A stretch of DNA of 64,000 bases from Flavimaribacter sp024343425 (GTDB lineage Bacteria; Pseudomonadota; Alphaproteobacteria; Rhizobiales; Rhizobiaceae): contig OZ245773.1 in the NCBI GenBank assembly GCA_965227645.1, forward strand, positions 2,542,001-2,606,000, read 5' to 3'. Numbering within the stretch: position 1 is the stretch's first letter; each line of letters begins with the position of its first letter. Shown here piece by piece: positions 42,757 to 51,417 of the stretch. Both the position numbers and the translations under genes were made by a program. The notes beneath the pieces were generated by a model. It made no database searches and was not told the origin of the DNA. It saw only the letters and a program-made list of their open reading frames with translations.

Positions 42757-43041
42757 TCACTCGTCCGGGGACGTTTCCGAATTGAAGACGACGATCCAGA
42801 CATAGGCGGACGACCACAACACCCCCGCAAGGGTCAGGGCGTAGAGCGCCATCTTGATGTCGTGCGGCAGGTAGAGGTAGTTGGAAACCGCCCAGACGAA
42901 TGCAAACGAAACTCCGGTGATCTCCGCAAGCAACAAGAGCGTGGCTGCAACCACGCCAATCATGCGGCTTGTGTCTACGATACGGTTTTCGGCTGAACGC
43001 AAGGGAGGCAGACGCAACAAACCCGCGAGACGGGATTGCAT
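42757..43041 (-). CDS. small membrane protein of unknown function
   Basis: A 94-residue protein with a short basic N-terminus and two or three hydrophobic helices (MIGVVAATLLLLAEITGVSFAFVWAV and MALYALTLAGVLWSSAYVWIVVF). The start at 43041 has GGAG nine bases upstream. It ends 4 bp from the end of the MFS gene on the opposite strand. No family was recognised. Confidence 0.6.
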   Translation of the reverse strand: MQSRLAGLLRLPPLRSAENRIVDTSRMIGVVAATLLLLAEITGVSFAFVWAVSNYLYLPHDIKMALYALTLAGVLWSSAYVWIVVFNSETSPDE

Positions 43042-43267
43042 TGGATGAAACTCCGGACATGTGCGGCGTGATTGCCGCAGCAAGGCCCGGAATCATCGCC
43101 GTGATTGCGGCCGATTGGTGGCCGAACCGGTCCGAGTAGAAAATTATGTTTCGCACAGATCCTGCGTTCAGCAATCGTTATCGGCTGTAACCCAATTTGT
43201 ACCCGACTGCCGACGTGACAGGCGCTTTCCGCCACAGTTCCGCCATCGTGCGCTCCGGAAATCCTGC

Positions 43268-43290
43268 TGCTTCGGCGACGCGCCGAAGCA
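43268..43290 (+). promoter_or_regulatory. 5'-leader hairpin before the EF-hand lipoprotein gene
   Basis: TGCTTCGGCG pairs perfectly with CGCCGAAGCA around a three-base ACG loop. The hairpin ends 10 bp before the GGAG ribosome site of the following gene, so it could influence translation or RNA stability. Confidence 0.5.
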
Positions 43291-43310
43291 TTCACCAACA
43301 GGAGACAAAC

Positions 43311-43535
43311 ATGAACAGATACGTCGTGGCGTGCGCCCTCATTGGCATCGTTGCGGCAGCCGGGTGCAACAACGGCGCCGGTTTCGCATCAGTCGACGCC
43401 GACAGCAACGGGACCATATCCATGGACGAAGCGGCGTCCGGAATGCAAATGGACGAAGCCAGATTCAAAGCAGCCGACACGAATGCTGACGGCTCGCTCG
43501 ATTCCTCGGAGTATGAGGTGGCCAGCGCCCGGTAA
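43311..43535 (+). CDS. small EF-hand lipoprotein
   Basis: A 74-residue lipoprotein: signal peptide with lipobox AAGC (Cys19), then two EF-hand loops, DADSNGTISMDE and DTNADGSLDSSE, each with acidic residues at positions 1, 3, 5 and 12. This makes a minimal calcium-binding pair anchored in a membrane. GGAG precedes the ATG at 43311. A second EF-hand protein, much larger, lies at 29124. It is followed by a GC-rich hairpin and appears to be a single-gene unit. Confidence 0.88.
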   Translation: MNRYVVACALIGIVAAAGCNNGAGFASVDADSNGTISMDEAASGMQMDEARFKAADTNADGSLDSSEYEVASAR

Positions 43536-43551
43536 CATTTCGCATGGGCAA

Positions 43552-43577
43552 GCCCTCCGTCTCCCGAGACGGAGGGC
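43552..43577 (+). terminator. hairpin downstream of the EF-hand lipoprotein gene
   Basis: An 11-bp perfect stem GCCCTCCGTCT/AGACGGAGGGC with a CCCG loop, 16 bp after the stop codon. No T-tract follows on this strand, so it may be an RNA-stabilising hairpin or a weak terminator. Confidence 0.55.
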
Positions 43578-43729
43578 CGAACAAAAAATGACCGAGGCCT
43601 CCCTTGCGCAACGTCACTGCTCATCCCATCTGATCCTGCGTCGGAGCGCAACCGCCGTCTCCGGCCAGCTCCCACGGCTTTGACACAAGAAGACCGCACA
43701 AAGAGCTGCCTCACTGGAGGTGTCTTGAA

Positions 43730-44728
43730 GTGGGTCTCATGCTTGTCGACGCGTTCGGCTATCCCTTGTGGATGTGGCTGTCCTTCCTTGCGCTTGTCCT
43801 GGCGCTGCTCGGTCTCGATCTCGGCGTCATGAGCCGCCGGCAGCGGGACATCGGATTTCGTGAAAGCCTCTATCTGTCGGCGTTCTACATCACGATCGGG
43901 ATCGCATTTTCGATCTGGATCGGCTACGCGCTCGGACGCGACGCCGCTTTCGATTATCTGACGGGGTTCGTGGTCGAGAAAAGCCTCGCCATGGACAACA
44001 TCTTCGTGATCGCGATGATCTTCGGATATTTCGCTATCCCGCGTCCCTATCAGCACAAGCTGCTGATCTACGGCATCGCCGGCGTGATCGTGTTGCGCGG
44101 CATCATGATCGGGGCCGGCGCAGCGGCCGTGATGCGATTCGAGTGGCTGCTCGACGTTTTCGCCCTGTTCCTGGTTTTCACCGGATTGCGGCTGATGATC
44201 TCAGGCGACAAGCAATATGATCCGGGATCGAACATCCTGCTTCGCTGGGTTTATCGTCATTTTCGAGTGACCGAGGCGCTGCATGACGGCAAACTCGTCG
44301 TGCGCCTGCCTGACGCCGGCGGAAAGCTGAAATATCACCTCACGCCGCTGTTCCTGGCGCTGGTCATGGTGGAAACAGCGGACGTGATATTCGCCGTCGA
44401 TTCGATACCCGCCATCTTTGCGATCACCACGGATCCCTATGTCGTCTATACCTCGAACATCTTTGCGATCCTTGGCCTGCGCGCATTGTACTTCGCCCTC
44501 GCGCCGCTGCTTCAGCGGTTCAGATACCTGTCTCAAGCTCTTGCGCTAATTCTCGTTTTCATCGGCGCAAAGGTGCTGGTATCCAGCCTCCTGGGCCTTG
44601 AATCAGTTCCGGCCTGGGTTTCCCTTTGCGTCACGCTTTCGATCCTCGCCGGCGGCGTCGTCTATTCGCTGTGGCGGGATCACCGCGACAGGACCGCTGC
44701 AGGCCAGGCCGCGGAGAGATCGCAGTGA
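43730..44728 (+). CDS. TerC/Alx family membrane protein
   Basis: A 332-residue protein with about nine helices. The conserved acidic membrane motifs are present: VLALLGLDLGVMSRR in helix 1, EKSLAMDNIFVIAMIFGYFAIP in helix 3, and VMVETADVIFAVDSIPAIFAIT in the second repeat. TerC/Alx proteins are linked to tellurite resistance, manganese export and alkaline stress. GTG at 43730 is the likely start, because GGAGG sits nine bases upstream; an ATG three codons later would be too far. The ExoD gene overlaps the stop. Confidence 0.92.
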   Translation: MGLMLVDAFGYPLWMWLSFLALVLALLGLDLGVMSRRQRDIGFRESLYLSAFYITIGIAFSIWIGYALGRDAAFDYLTGFVVEKSLAMDNIFVIAMIFGYFAIPRPYQHKLLIYGIAGVIVLRGIMIGAGAAAVMRFEWLLDVFALFLVFTGLRLMISGDKQYDPGSNILLRWVYRHFRVTEALHDGKLVVRLPDAGGKLKYHLTPLFLALVMVETADVIFAVDSIPAIFAITTDPYVVYTSNIFAILGLRALYFALAPLLQRFRYLSQALALILVFIGAKVLVSSLLGLESVPAWVSLCVTLSILAGGVVYSLWRDHRDRTAAGQAAERSQ

Positions 44729-45369
44729 GCGTTTTGCACGGCCGGACGCCCACCTATAACGGCTCCCGAGACGCAAACCGCAGCCGCGTCAGACCAAGGC
44801 GTCTCTCACAGGTTTTGCGAATGCTGCAGCGCGCGCCATCGGAAAGGCTCTCGATCGGCAATTTAATAGAAAGCCTGGGCGATCAGAATTTCGCGCCACT
44901 GCTGTTTCTCCTGGCCATCCCCAACATCATTGTCGTCGTCCCGGGTTCGCCATTCATTCTGGCGTTGCCGCTGATTGTGATTTCCTATCAACTCATGACC
45001 GGCGCGTCCTTTGTCGCCATGCCGCGCTATATCAGCAACCGCTCAATCAGACGCAAACTGTTCGAGGCGATTTCATCGCGAACCTTGCCGGTTCTCAGGC
45101 GGTTCGAGCGGCTTGCCCGTCCGCGTTTCTGGCCGGTTGGCGACAGATGGGCCGAGCGCATCACCGGCTTTTCGTGTCTGTTCATGTCGGTGCTGCTTTT
45201 CCTGCCGATTCCATTCGGCAACGCCGCGCCGGCGCTCGCCATCGCGTTGCTGGCTCTGGGACTGGGCGTTCGAGACGGTCTCTGGTTCGCCGCGGGCCTG
45301 CTGATCGCACTGATCGTGACTGGAATTGCGCTTGGTGTGACCTACGTACTTGTGATGATCTGCTGCTGA
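44725..45369 (+). CDS. ExoD family membrane protein
   Basis: A 214-residue ExoD-type protein. RLSQVLRMLQRAPSERLSIGNLIESLGDQNFAPLLFLLAIPNIIVVVPGSP is the signature region, followed by RRFERLARPRFWPVGDRWAERITG and a pair of membrane helices. The start is a GTG at 44725 overlapping the TerC stop, with GAGAG upstream. ExoD was found in Sinorhizobium through exopolysaccharide and alkali-tolerance defects; coupling to TerC/Alx fits an alkaline or ionic stress role. Confidence 0.88.
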   Translation: MSVLHGRTPTYNGSRDANRSRVRPRRLSQVLRMLQRAPSERLSIGNLIESLGDQNFAPLLFLLAIPNIIVVVPGSPFILALPLIVISYQLMTGASFVAMPRYISNRSIRRKLFEAISSRTLPVLRRFERLARPRFWPVGDRWAERITGFSCLFMSVLLFLPIPFGNAAPALAIALLALGLGVRDGLWFAAGLLIALIVTGIALGVTYVLVMICC

Positions 45370-45594
45370 TTGCGCCTCTGGTTCCAGACGCCGGCCCCTG
45401 ACGCTATCTTCACCGGTTCGAGCGCTCGTTCGGCCATCAATGACTTTTTCAGTATGCCTTGCAATTTCAATAAATCGTATTTGCTTAATACATTTATCAT
45501 ATTCGCCTGCATGGATTTGCATATTGCCGCTGACAGTCCCATAAGGGTCTCCGACATCACGTGACCACGCGTCATCCGGAGATCCCCTGAAGGC

Positions 45595-46218
45595 ATGAAC
45601 AAGCAGGCTGAAGACACGTCCCAACCGCCCGCATCAGACCGTCACAAAGCAGACCCGCCGGAAGACGGCGGCAAGAAAGGCAAACAGGGCGGCCTCTTCG
45701 ACAAGATGACATTGTTCTTTGCCGCGCTTGGCGTCATCGCAGCCATCACGCTGGCGATGCAGCGCGGGTCGGATGTGGTCGTCGAGTCGTTGTCTGATTC
45801 CGCATTTCTCGCCATAGGCCTGCTTCCGCAAATTGCGGTCGGCCTGTTTCTGGCATCCCTTGTGAGCGTGATGGTCCCGAAGGACACGGTCGGCAAATGG
45901 CTCGGCCAGAGCTCCGGCCTGAAGGGTCTGATCGGGGCGACGATCATCGGCGCAATCATGCCTGGCGGTCCCTTCGCCTCCTTTCCGCTGGCGCTCGCCT
46001 TCATTGCGGCTGGCGCGGATATCGGCTGCATGATCGCGTTTCTGCTGGCCTGGGCGACCATCGGGCTGAACCGCCTGCTCATCTGGGAAGCGCCCTTCAT
46101 GGGCTTTGATTTCTCGATGCTGCGCTTCTTCTGCAGCTTGCCTGCGCCCATCATCGCCGGCTTCGCCGCACGGTGGCTTGTGCGCCGCTTTCCCTCGATA
46201 CGCCCGGACATCGGCTAG
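45595..46218 (+). CDS. half-size permease, subunit 1 (YraQ/ArsP-like)
   Basis: A 207-residue membrane protein. A charged 35-residue N-terminus rich in Lys, Pro and Asp is followed by about five helices. The core motif is GLIGATIIGAIMPGGPFASFPLALAF, with GLNRLLIWEAPFMGFDF after it. The same motif recurs in the adjacent gene, and in full-length permeases of this group both copies lie on one chain. The stop is immediately followed by the ATG of the second half, so the two are made together. The transported compound is unknown. Confidence 0.8.
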   Translation: MNKQAEDTSQPPASDRHKADPPEDGGKKGKQGGLFDKMTLFFAALGVIAAITLAMQRGSDVVVESLSDSAFLAIGLLPQIAVGLFLASLVSVMVPKDTVGKWLGQSSGLKGLIGATIIGAIMPGGPFASFPLALAFIAAGADIGCMIAFLLAWATIGLNRLLIWEAPFMGFDFSMLRFFCSLPAPIIAGFAARWLVRRFPSIRPDIG

Positions 46219-46788
46219 ATGGGGTTCGGCTTTTATATACTGGCGGCGATTTCGCTGGTGTTGCTCGCGGTGCTCGCGCAACGTTCGCCCGGGAAAATTC
46301 CCGAGGTTTTTCGCGCGACTGGACGGCAGATCAGACCTCTGCTCATCCGGCTGCCGGTCGCAGTGATCGCCGCCGGACTTCTTGGCGCGCTGCTTCCAAG
46401 TTCACTGATCGCGGAGCTTCTCGGTCGCGACACCGGGCTGATCGGCATGGCGACCGCGACGGTGATCGGCGCGCTGCTGCCGGGCGGGCCCTTCGTGTCG
46501 TTCCCGCTGGCGCTGCTGGTGTGGCAGGGCGGCGCCGGCGAGGCGCAGATGGTGGCGCTGCTCACATCCTGGTCAATTCTCGGCCTCCACCGGGTCATGG
46601 TCTATGAACTGCCGATCCTGGGCGGGCGCTTCGTCGCGACACGGCTTCTGGCAAGCTGGTATCTGCCGCCGCTCGTTGGCCTGCTCGCCCTGCTGGTTAT
46701 TCTGTCCGGCGCGGTTGGCGATTCACGCGACCATATTCCGGACAATCCGGCTGCGACGCAAGACGTTAGGCCGGGCTCGTCTTCATGA
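46219..46788 (+). CDS. half-size permease, subunit 2 (YraQ/ArsP-like)
   Basis: A 189-residue membrane protein homologous to the upstream half: IGMATATVIGALLPGGPFVSFPLALLVW and LGLHRVMVYELPILGGRF align with the first subunit. A leading single helix and a connecting loop (RSPGKIPEVFRATGRQIRPLL) precede them. A heterodimer of the two proteins would rebuild the usual duplicated permease. The start directly abuts the previous stop and the end overlaps the next gene by ATGA. Confidence 0.8.
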   Translation: MGFGFYILAAISLVLLAVLAQRSPGKIPEVFRATGRQIRPLLIRLPVAVIAAGLLGALLPSSLIAELLGRDTGLIGMATATVIGALLPGGPFVSFPLALLVWQGGAGEAQMVALLTSWSILGLHRVMVYELPILGGRFVATRLLASWYLPPLVGLLALLVILSGAVGDSRDHIPDNPAATQDVRPGSSS

Positions 46789-47141
46789 ACGGCATGTTGC
46801 GGCGGTTGGTTCTTGTTGCTGGAGCGATCGTCGCAATTCTGGCGGCGGGCTTCTTGAGTGTAGTTCTCATAATACAGCTTCTCTACATGAACCCCATCGA
46901 GCAGCTTTCCGAGACCATCGACGTTGGCATGGATCGCGACCAGGTGATCGCAGCGCTCGATGAATTCGCCGAAGGTCGCGATGAAAAACAGTCAGGCTGG
47001 TTCGGCTACCGCTTCGGCTACGACAATGATGGAGACGAAATCTACATCGGCTACAACAACGGATTCGACGGGTCGAATCTCTTCATCAATTTCAATGGGA
47101 ACGACGGTAAGGTGATCTCCAAAAACTACTTTAGAGATTGA
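46785..47141 (+). CDS. membrane-anchored protein of unknown function
   Basis: A 118-residue protein with one N-terminal helix (LVLVAGAIVAILAAGFLSVVLIIQLLYM) and a soluble domain starting VGMDRDQVIAALDEFAEGRDEK, which recalls the helix-loop of SmpA/BamE-like domains, followed by a Gly/Asn/Asp/Tyr-rich beta region (GYDNDGDEIYIGYNNGFDG). It overlaps the permease by four bases and may be an accessory subunit. No firm family assignment. Confidence 0.65.
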   Translation: MNGMLRRLVLVAGAIVAILAAGFLSVVLIIQLLYMNPIEQLSETIDVGMDRDQVIAALDEFAEGRDEKQSGWFGYRFGYDNDGDEIYIGYNNGFDGSNLFINFNGNDGKVISKNYFRD

Positions 47142-47149
47142 CCTAAACG

Positions 47150-47983
47150 TCACCTGACATGGGGTTCGAAATCCATGTCTTTCTCGATGATCGTGGCCGG
47201 GAAGGCAGGCAGGACCCAGCCGGTTTCACGCAGCGAACATCCCGTGACCTTTACGTCGCCGAGAATGGCGAGATTCTCGTCGCCGCATGATCCGAATTTC
47301 AGGCTGGCTTCCGCAAACGCCGGTTCGGAGGCCCAGCCGCTGTGGGTGTCGATGCGGAGCAACTGACGGATCCTGTTCGTCGGATCGCCGTCCGGCGCAA
47401 CGATGTGACGCACGGAGTAAAATCCCTGAAACGGCGGCACCTTCGACAGCTCGATGTCATCGCTGAGCGCGCCTTCCATCTCGATAATCGGGCTGCCGTA
47501 GCGGCTGATCCTGGCGCCGAAAGTCTTGCGCGTGCCGACATCGGCGAATTTCGAGCCTTCTTCGGGAACGATGGGCCAGACAAGATCGATATCCGCCATC
47601 TTCTTCGGCCAGCCGAGCACCTCGCGCGCCTTGTAGATTGCCCAGTCGCGGTCGAGCCACATGCCAATATTGTAATGCCGTTCCGCGGGATCTCCCGGAT
47701 AGGTGACGCCGACCGTCAGGCAGACCTCATGATAGGCGGAATAGCCAATGCCGCGCGCTTCCTCGCCGACCGGGTTTCGGGTGAGGTGATAGAGTTTCAG
47801 GAACGCCGAATGCGGATCGACCGCTTTGAGGGGCGCAGGAATCCACGGCGAAAGATCAGTCTCGGTTTTGAAGGTCAGATAGATGACCCGGCCGATATAT
47901 TTTTCCTCCACCATGCGGTAGCTGGAGAGCGTGTCCAGACCGTAAGGGGCGGCTGCGCCGATGAGTTTTCCGTTGCCCGTCAT
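47150..47983 (-). CDS. acetoacetate decarboxylase family protein
   Basis: A 277-residue protein of the acetoacetate decarboxylase fold. AREVLGWPKKMADIDLVWP contains the Lys residues that include the Schiff-base lysine in true decarboxylases, and RHYNIGMWLDRDWAIYKAREVLG precedes it. PPFQGFYSVRHIVAP and FGSCGDENL are also family-like. Many relatives act on other beta-keto or enol acids, so acetoacetate is not certain. The ATG at 47983 has AGGTGG close upstream. It is divergent from the amidohydrolase gene at the edge of the catabolic island. Confidence 0.82.
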   Translation of the reverse strand: MTGNGKLIGAAAPYGLDTLSSYRMVEEKYIGRVIYLTFKTETDLSPWIPAPLKAVDPHSAFLKLYHLTRNPVGEEARGIGYSAYHEVCLTVGVTYPGDPAERHYNIGMWLDRDWAIYKAREVLGWPKKMADIDLVWPIVPEEGSKFADVGTRKTFGARISRYGSPIIEMEGALSDDIELSKVPPFQGFYSVRHIVAPDGDPTNRIRQLLRIDTHSGWASEPAFAEASLKFGSCGDENLAILGDVKVTGCSLRETGWVLPAFPATIIEKDMDFEPHVR

Positions 47984-48023
47984 TTCCACCTCGTTCGAAC
48001 CAATCTACATGATCTCAGCCAGC

Positions 48024-48042
48024 CGTTTCTTTGAGCGAAACG
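48024..48042. promoter_or_regulatory. inverted repeat CGTTTC-N7-GAAACG in divergent promoter
   Basis: A short perfect inverted repeat between the decarboxylase-like gene and the amidohydrolase gene. It could be a site for the IclR regulator encoded next to the amidohydrolase; this is a guess from position. Confidence 0.3.
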
Positions 48043-48267
48043 CCAAAACTCGTAATGAAAGCGTATCGTGAGCCTACCCTCCAGACAAGCCTGTCTTTCG
48101 GGAGACTGTGCAGACAATTAATTTATAAAGTAACAGTTTTGCGGCTTTACTACCTGCATTTCGTGGACAAAGATCGATTGCGGATCTTTCATTGAATGGT
48201 CTCGGTCAATCGTTCCGCTGAACGGTACGATTTCGCCGATCGGACTCAAGCTCAAAGGATATTCACC

Positions 48268-49116
48268 ATGGCGACAGTCGTCGACGCATCAGTCAACTAC
48301 CGGGGCAAAACGAAACTGCCCTTCTACCAGTCGGAGCTGCGCCGCGCCGCCCGCGAACGGGCCGAACGCCCGATGACGGCCGAAGCCCTGCTTCCCGTGC
48401 TGGACGATGCGGGCATCGACAAGGCGGTGCTGATATCGAGCATTGCGGCCTCCGGCGTCGGCGGCGAAGTTGACGCCATTCACGCCGACGAAGTCTATCC
48501 GCAGTTGCAGAAGGCGCCGGACCGCCTGTTCGGCTATGTCGGCCTCAATCCGACGCTGCCGATCAACGAAAACGTCCGGTATCTGGATTACGCAATCCGC
48601 GAACTCGGCTTTCGCGGCGCCCACGTCTATCCGCACTGGTGGGGCATCCGCATCGACGATCGCCGCTACTGGCCACTCTATGCGAAATGCGAGGAGCTTG
48701 GTGCGCCGATCATGTTGCAAGTCGGATCGCCCACGCCGCGCAACCGCGCAATGATCGCGGCGAAACCCAGCTGGCTGGATCCGGTCGCCTACGATTTCCC
48801 GAACCTGACCATTCTCGGCATCCATATCGGCACGCCCTGGGCCAACGAGATGATCATGATGTGCCGCAACTATGAAAACGTCTACATGGTCGCCGACGCG
48901 CACAAGCCGTCAACCTGGGAGCCGGAGCTGATCGATTATCTGAACGGCGGCGGACGCCGGAACCTCGACGGTCTCGAAAAGATCATCTGGGGGTCGGACT
49001 GGCCCATTCAGGATATCAAGGCCTCGTTCGAGGAAGCAAAGGCGCTGCCGATCTCAAAAGAGGCTTTGGACAATCTGCTGGGGCTCAACGCCATGCGCGT
49101 GATGAACCTGGGTTGA
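48268..49116 (+). CDS. amidohydrolase-2 family protein without N-terminal HxH (paralogue 1)
   Basis: A 282-residue TIM-barrel protein of the amidohydrolase-2/ACMSD-like group: DRLFGYVGLNPT, ELGFRGAHVYPHWWGIRIDDRRYWPLYAKCEELGAPIMLQVG, LTILGIHIGTPWANEMIMM and IIWGSDWPIQDI. The family usually starts with a D-x-H-x-H metal site; here that position reads VVDASVNYRGK, with no His. The His in PHW, the His in GIHIG and the Asp in GSDWP remain. It may use a partial metal site or act without metal. AAGGA lies upstream of the ATG. A paralogue is at 57988. Confidence 0.85.
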   Translation: MATVVDASVNYRGKTKLPFYQSELRRAARERAERPMTAEALLPVLDDAGIDKAVLISSIAASGVGGEVDAIHADEVYPQLQKAPDRLFGYVGLNPTLPINENVRYLDYAIRELGFRGAHVYPHWWGIRIDDRRYWPLYAKCEELGAPIMLQVGSPTPRNRAMIAAKPSWLDPVAYDFPNLTILGIHIGTPWANEMIMMCRNYENVYMVADAHKPSTWEPELIDYLNGGGRRNLDGLEKIIWGSDWPIQDIKASFEEAKALPISKEALDNLLGLNAMRVMNLG

Positions 49117-49119
49117 CCG

Positions 49120-49926
49120 TCAGGTTCGCTCAGGATCGCCGGAGCCGACGCTGATTTTCCTCGCGACGTCGAGGACCATCGGGATGAAGCGGGCGATCGC
49201 ATCATCGTCGAACCTGAACTCCGGCCCGCACAGGCTGATTGCGCCGACAACCACGCCGGCGGACGAGAATATCGGCGCTGCGACCGAAGCAGCGCCGGAC
49301 TGGCGTTCGCCGCGGGAGGCCGCGTAGCCCTGCCCGCGGATGGCCTGCAGCCTCTCCAGCAATTGTTGGCGATCGGTGATCGTTTGTTCTGTCAGACCCG
49401 GCAACTGACCGTCCAGAATTCGGTCGCGATCCGCATCTGCGAGGTTCGCAAGGATGACCAAGCTGGACGCGCCGGCGTGCAGCGGGTAGCTGCGCCCGAT
49501 ATCGACCGTCATCTTGATTTCCCGAGGAGACACGAACTGCTCGACATAGGCCCGGCGATCATTGTCGAGCAGCGACAGGGTGGTGGTTTCCCGCGTGGCG
49601 TCGCGAAGACGGACAAGTTCGGGCCGCGCCACATCGCGAATGTCCAGACGCGAAAGGCTCCGCGCGCCCAGAATTGCGGCGGCGGGTCCAAGGTCGTAGA
49701 CGCCCCTGTCCGATGAATGCCGCAACAGCCCCTTTGCGACAAGCGACTGCAGGATCCGATGCACGACGGCCTTGCTCAGACCCAATTGGCGCGCGAGCGC
49801 GCTAACGCCGAGACCATTATCGCTGGATGAAAAGGCGAGCAGAACGTCTGCGACCCGGTCCGCAGCCGTCGTTCCGCGCGTGAGTTCGTTCGTTCGCACC
49901 TTTCTTGTCGGCACGGTCGCGTTCAT
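49120..49926 (-). CDS. IclR-family transcriptional regulator
   Basis: A 268-residue regulator. The N-terminal helix-turn-helix is RVADVLLAFSSSDNGLGVSALARQLGLSKAVVHRILQSLVAKGLLRHS, and the C-terminal effector domain includes PLHAGASSLVILANL, GQGYAASRGERQSGAASVAAPIF and GAISLCGPEFRF. IclR proteins often sense aromatic or small organic acids. It is convergent with the amidohydrolase (3 bp) and downstream of the CoA-ligase gene on the same strand (96 bp). Confidence 0.92.
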   Translation of the reverse strand: MNATVPTRKVRTNELTRGTTAADRVADVLLAFSSSDNGLGVSALARQLGLSKAVVHRILQSLVAKGLLRHSSDRGVYDLGPAAAILGARSLSRLDIRDVARPELVRLRDATRETTTLSLLDNDRRAYVEQFVSPREIKMTVDIGRSYPLHAGASSLVILANLADADRDRILDGQLPGLTEQTITDRQQLLERLQAIRGQGYAASRGERQSGAASVAAPIFSSAGVVVGAISLCGPEFRFDDDAIARFIPMVLDVARKISVGSGDPERT

Positions 49927-50022
49927 CCTGCTTTGTGAGCGCGGTCAATCCACGCCAGTCGCAATCTGTTACAGGACGAGCTCGCGGCAGTTCAAGTGCT
50001 GCAGCGGCGTTGCGCAATCTTT

Positions 50023-51408
50023 CTACTGCGCCTTCTTTCTCAAATCGATGATCGGCTTGGCTTTCCAGCCGCCGCCGGCGAGAACCGCTTCGTTGGCGCC
50101 GACCGGCTCCATGACAGGCATCACACCGATCGTGGCCTTGACCTTTTCAGCGGCGCGGCGACCGATGTCTTCGCCGCCACTGCGCGGGCGGAAACGGATG
50201 CGCAGGCGATCCATCGAAAGCACGTCGGCTTCGTCTTCCTTGTCCACGAAGGCCTGGAAATCGGCGATCCCGCCCTCCGCAGCCAGCGCATCGACGAGCG
50301 CCTGCGGATTGACGAGCATGCCCTTGATCTTGACGAAGCCGTCGCGCCGGACCGGTATGCTGACGAGGCGCTCCGTCAACGCGCCGCAATGCGGGCATAT
50401 CGTGCGCGTCAGCCGCGCCGTATCGCCCAGCGCATAGCGCAGAACGGTCGAACCGCGCCGGTCGAGATGGGTCAGAAGGATCAGCCCCTCTTCGCCATCA
50501 GGCACCGGTTCGTGCGTTTCGGGATCGACGGCCTCGAAATAGAACTGGAGCGGCGCGGGATTGAGGTAGCCCGATCCCGGCGTGCATTCGACCATGCCGC
50601 CCTGCATCTCGGTCGCGCCGTAGGACACGCTGATCTTCGGATCCCGCGCGCCAAGCCGTTTCAGGCGATCGACCAGGTCGCGGCGCGCTTCCTCGCCGAA
50701 ACCTTCTCCGGTCACGAAAACCAGCCGCACCGACGGTAGGCGCACGCCCAGTTCTTCCGCGCGGCCAAGCATCTTGCGCATGTAGGACGGCACGCCCCAG
50801 AGAATGGTCGCGCCCGACCGTCCGGCGAGCGCGCAGACTTGATCCATCCGGTTGCCGAGCTGCGGATGACGCGGGCTCGGCGCGCCCGGCATGGCCGCAA
50901 CGACCGGAATACTGAAAGAGGCCGCCGCATTCATCGCCCGCGCGAAAGCCCCGTGCGGATGGCTCGTCAGGGGAAACAGGTTGAGGATCACGTCGTCGGC
51001 CGTTACCCCGCGCAGGCGCAGCATGTTGCGGTTCAGCGCCAGAATGTTGACGAAATCGTAGGAGGTCGAGACGAAAGGCGTCGGGTCGCCGGTCGACCCG
51101 GTCGTGTACATTACATCCCAGACAATGCGTTCGGTCGCGTCGAACGTATCCGGGAGTTTCAGCGTGAAGTCTTCCGGGCGGCTGACAAAGTCGGCCTTGC
51201 TGGTTACCGGCAGACGCCCGATGTCTGCAAGGCCGGAGATATCCGACCGGGCGATGCCCTTTTCGCGATAGAGCCTGCTGTAGTGCGGGTGGTGCTCGAA
51301 TATCCGGTCCAGTGTCGCGGAGAACACCGCGTCGCGCGCCTTTGCAAGATCCTCGGGATTGGCGAAGAACAGGTCATCGGTCACGATCGGCTTTTTAATT
51401 GTCGTCAT
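50023..51408 (-). CDS. PaaK-like AMP-dependent carboxylate-CoA ligase
   Basis: A 461-residue adenylate-forming enzyme of the phenylacetate-CoA ligase type. YTTGSTGDPTPFVST is the P-loop, SVSYGATEMQGG the A5 motif, and ALGDTARLTRTICPHCGALTERLVSIPVRRDGFVKIKGMLVNPQ has the hinge with the Cys pair typical of PaaK. It would activate an aryl or alkyl carboxylic acid as a CoA thioester in the cytosol. It starts 9 bp after the GntR stop, so the two are one unit. The substrate probably derives from the compound imported by the Liv-type system. Confidence 0.9.
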   Translation of the reverse strand: MTTIKKPIVTDDLFFANPEDLAKARDAVFSATLDRIFEHHPHYSRLYREKGIARSDISGLADIGRLPVTSKADFVSRPEDFTLKLPDTFDATERIVWDVMYTTGSTGDPTPFVSTSYDFVNILALNRNMLRLRGVTADDVILNLFPLTSHPHGAFARAMNAAASFSIPVVAAMPGAPSPRHPQLGNRMDQVCALAGRSGATILWGVPSYMRKMLGRAEELGVRLPSVRLVFVTGEGFGEEARRDLVDRLKRLGARDPKISVSYGATEMQGGMVECTPGSGYLNPAPLQFYFEAVDPETHEPVPDGEEGLILLTHLDRRGSTVLRYALGDTARLTRTICPHCGALTERLVSIPVRRDGFVKIKGMLVNPQALVDALAAEGGIADFQAFVDKEDEADVLSMDRLRIRFRPRSGGEDIGRRAAEKVKATIGVMPVMEPVGANEAVLAGGGWKAKPIIDLRKKAQ

Positions 51409-51417
51409 TGGGAGATG

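Noticed and set aside
41289..42830. 513-codon minus-strand frame opposite the ars operon
   Set aside because: It is antisense to the clearly recognised MFS exporter and flavoprotein end, with the Arg/Gln/Glu/His-rich composition of a shadow frame.
45342..45557. Possible small minus-strand protein MSETLMGLSAAICKSMQANM...
   Set aside because: The frame looks moderately protein-like but has no ribosome site and runs into the ExoD gene end; a plus-strand frame (45370-45564) overlaps it equally. Not enough support for either.
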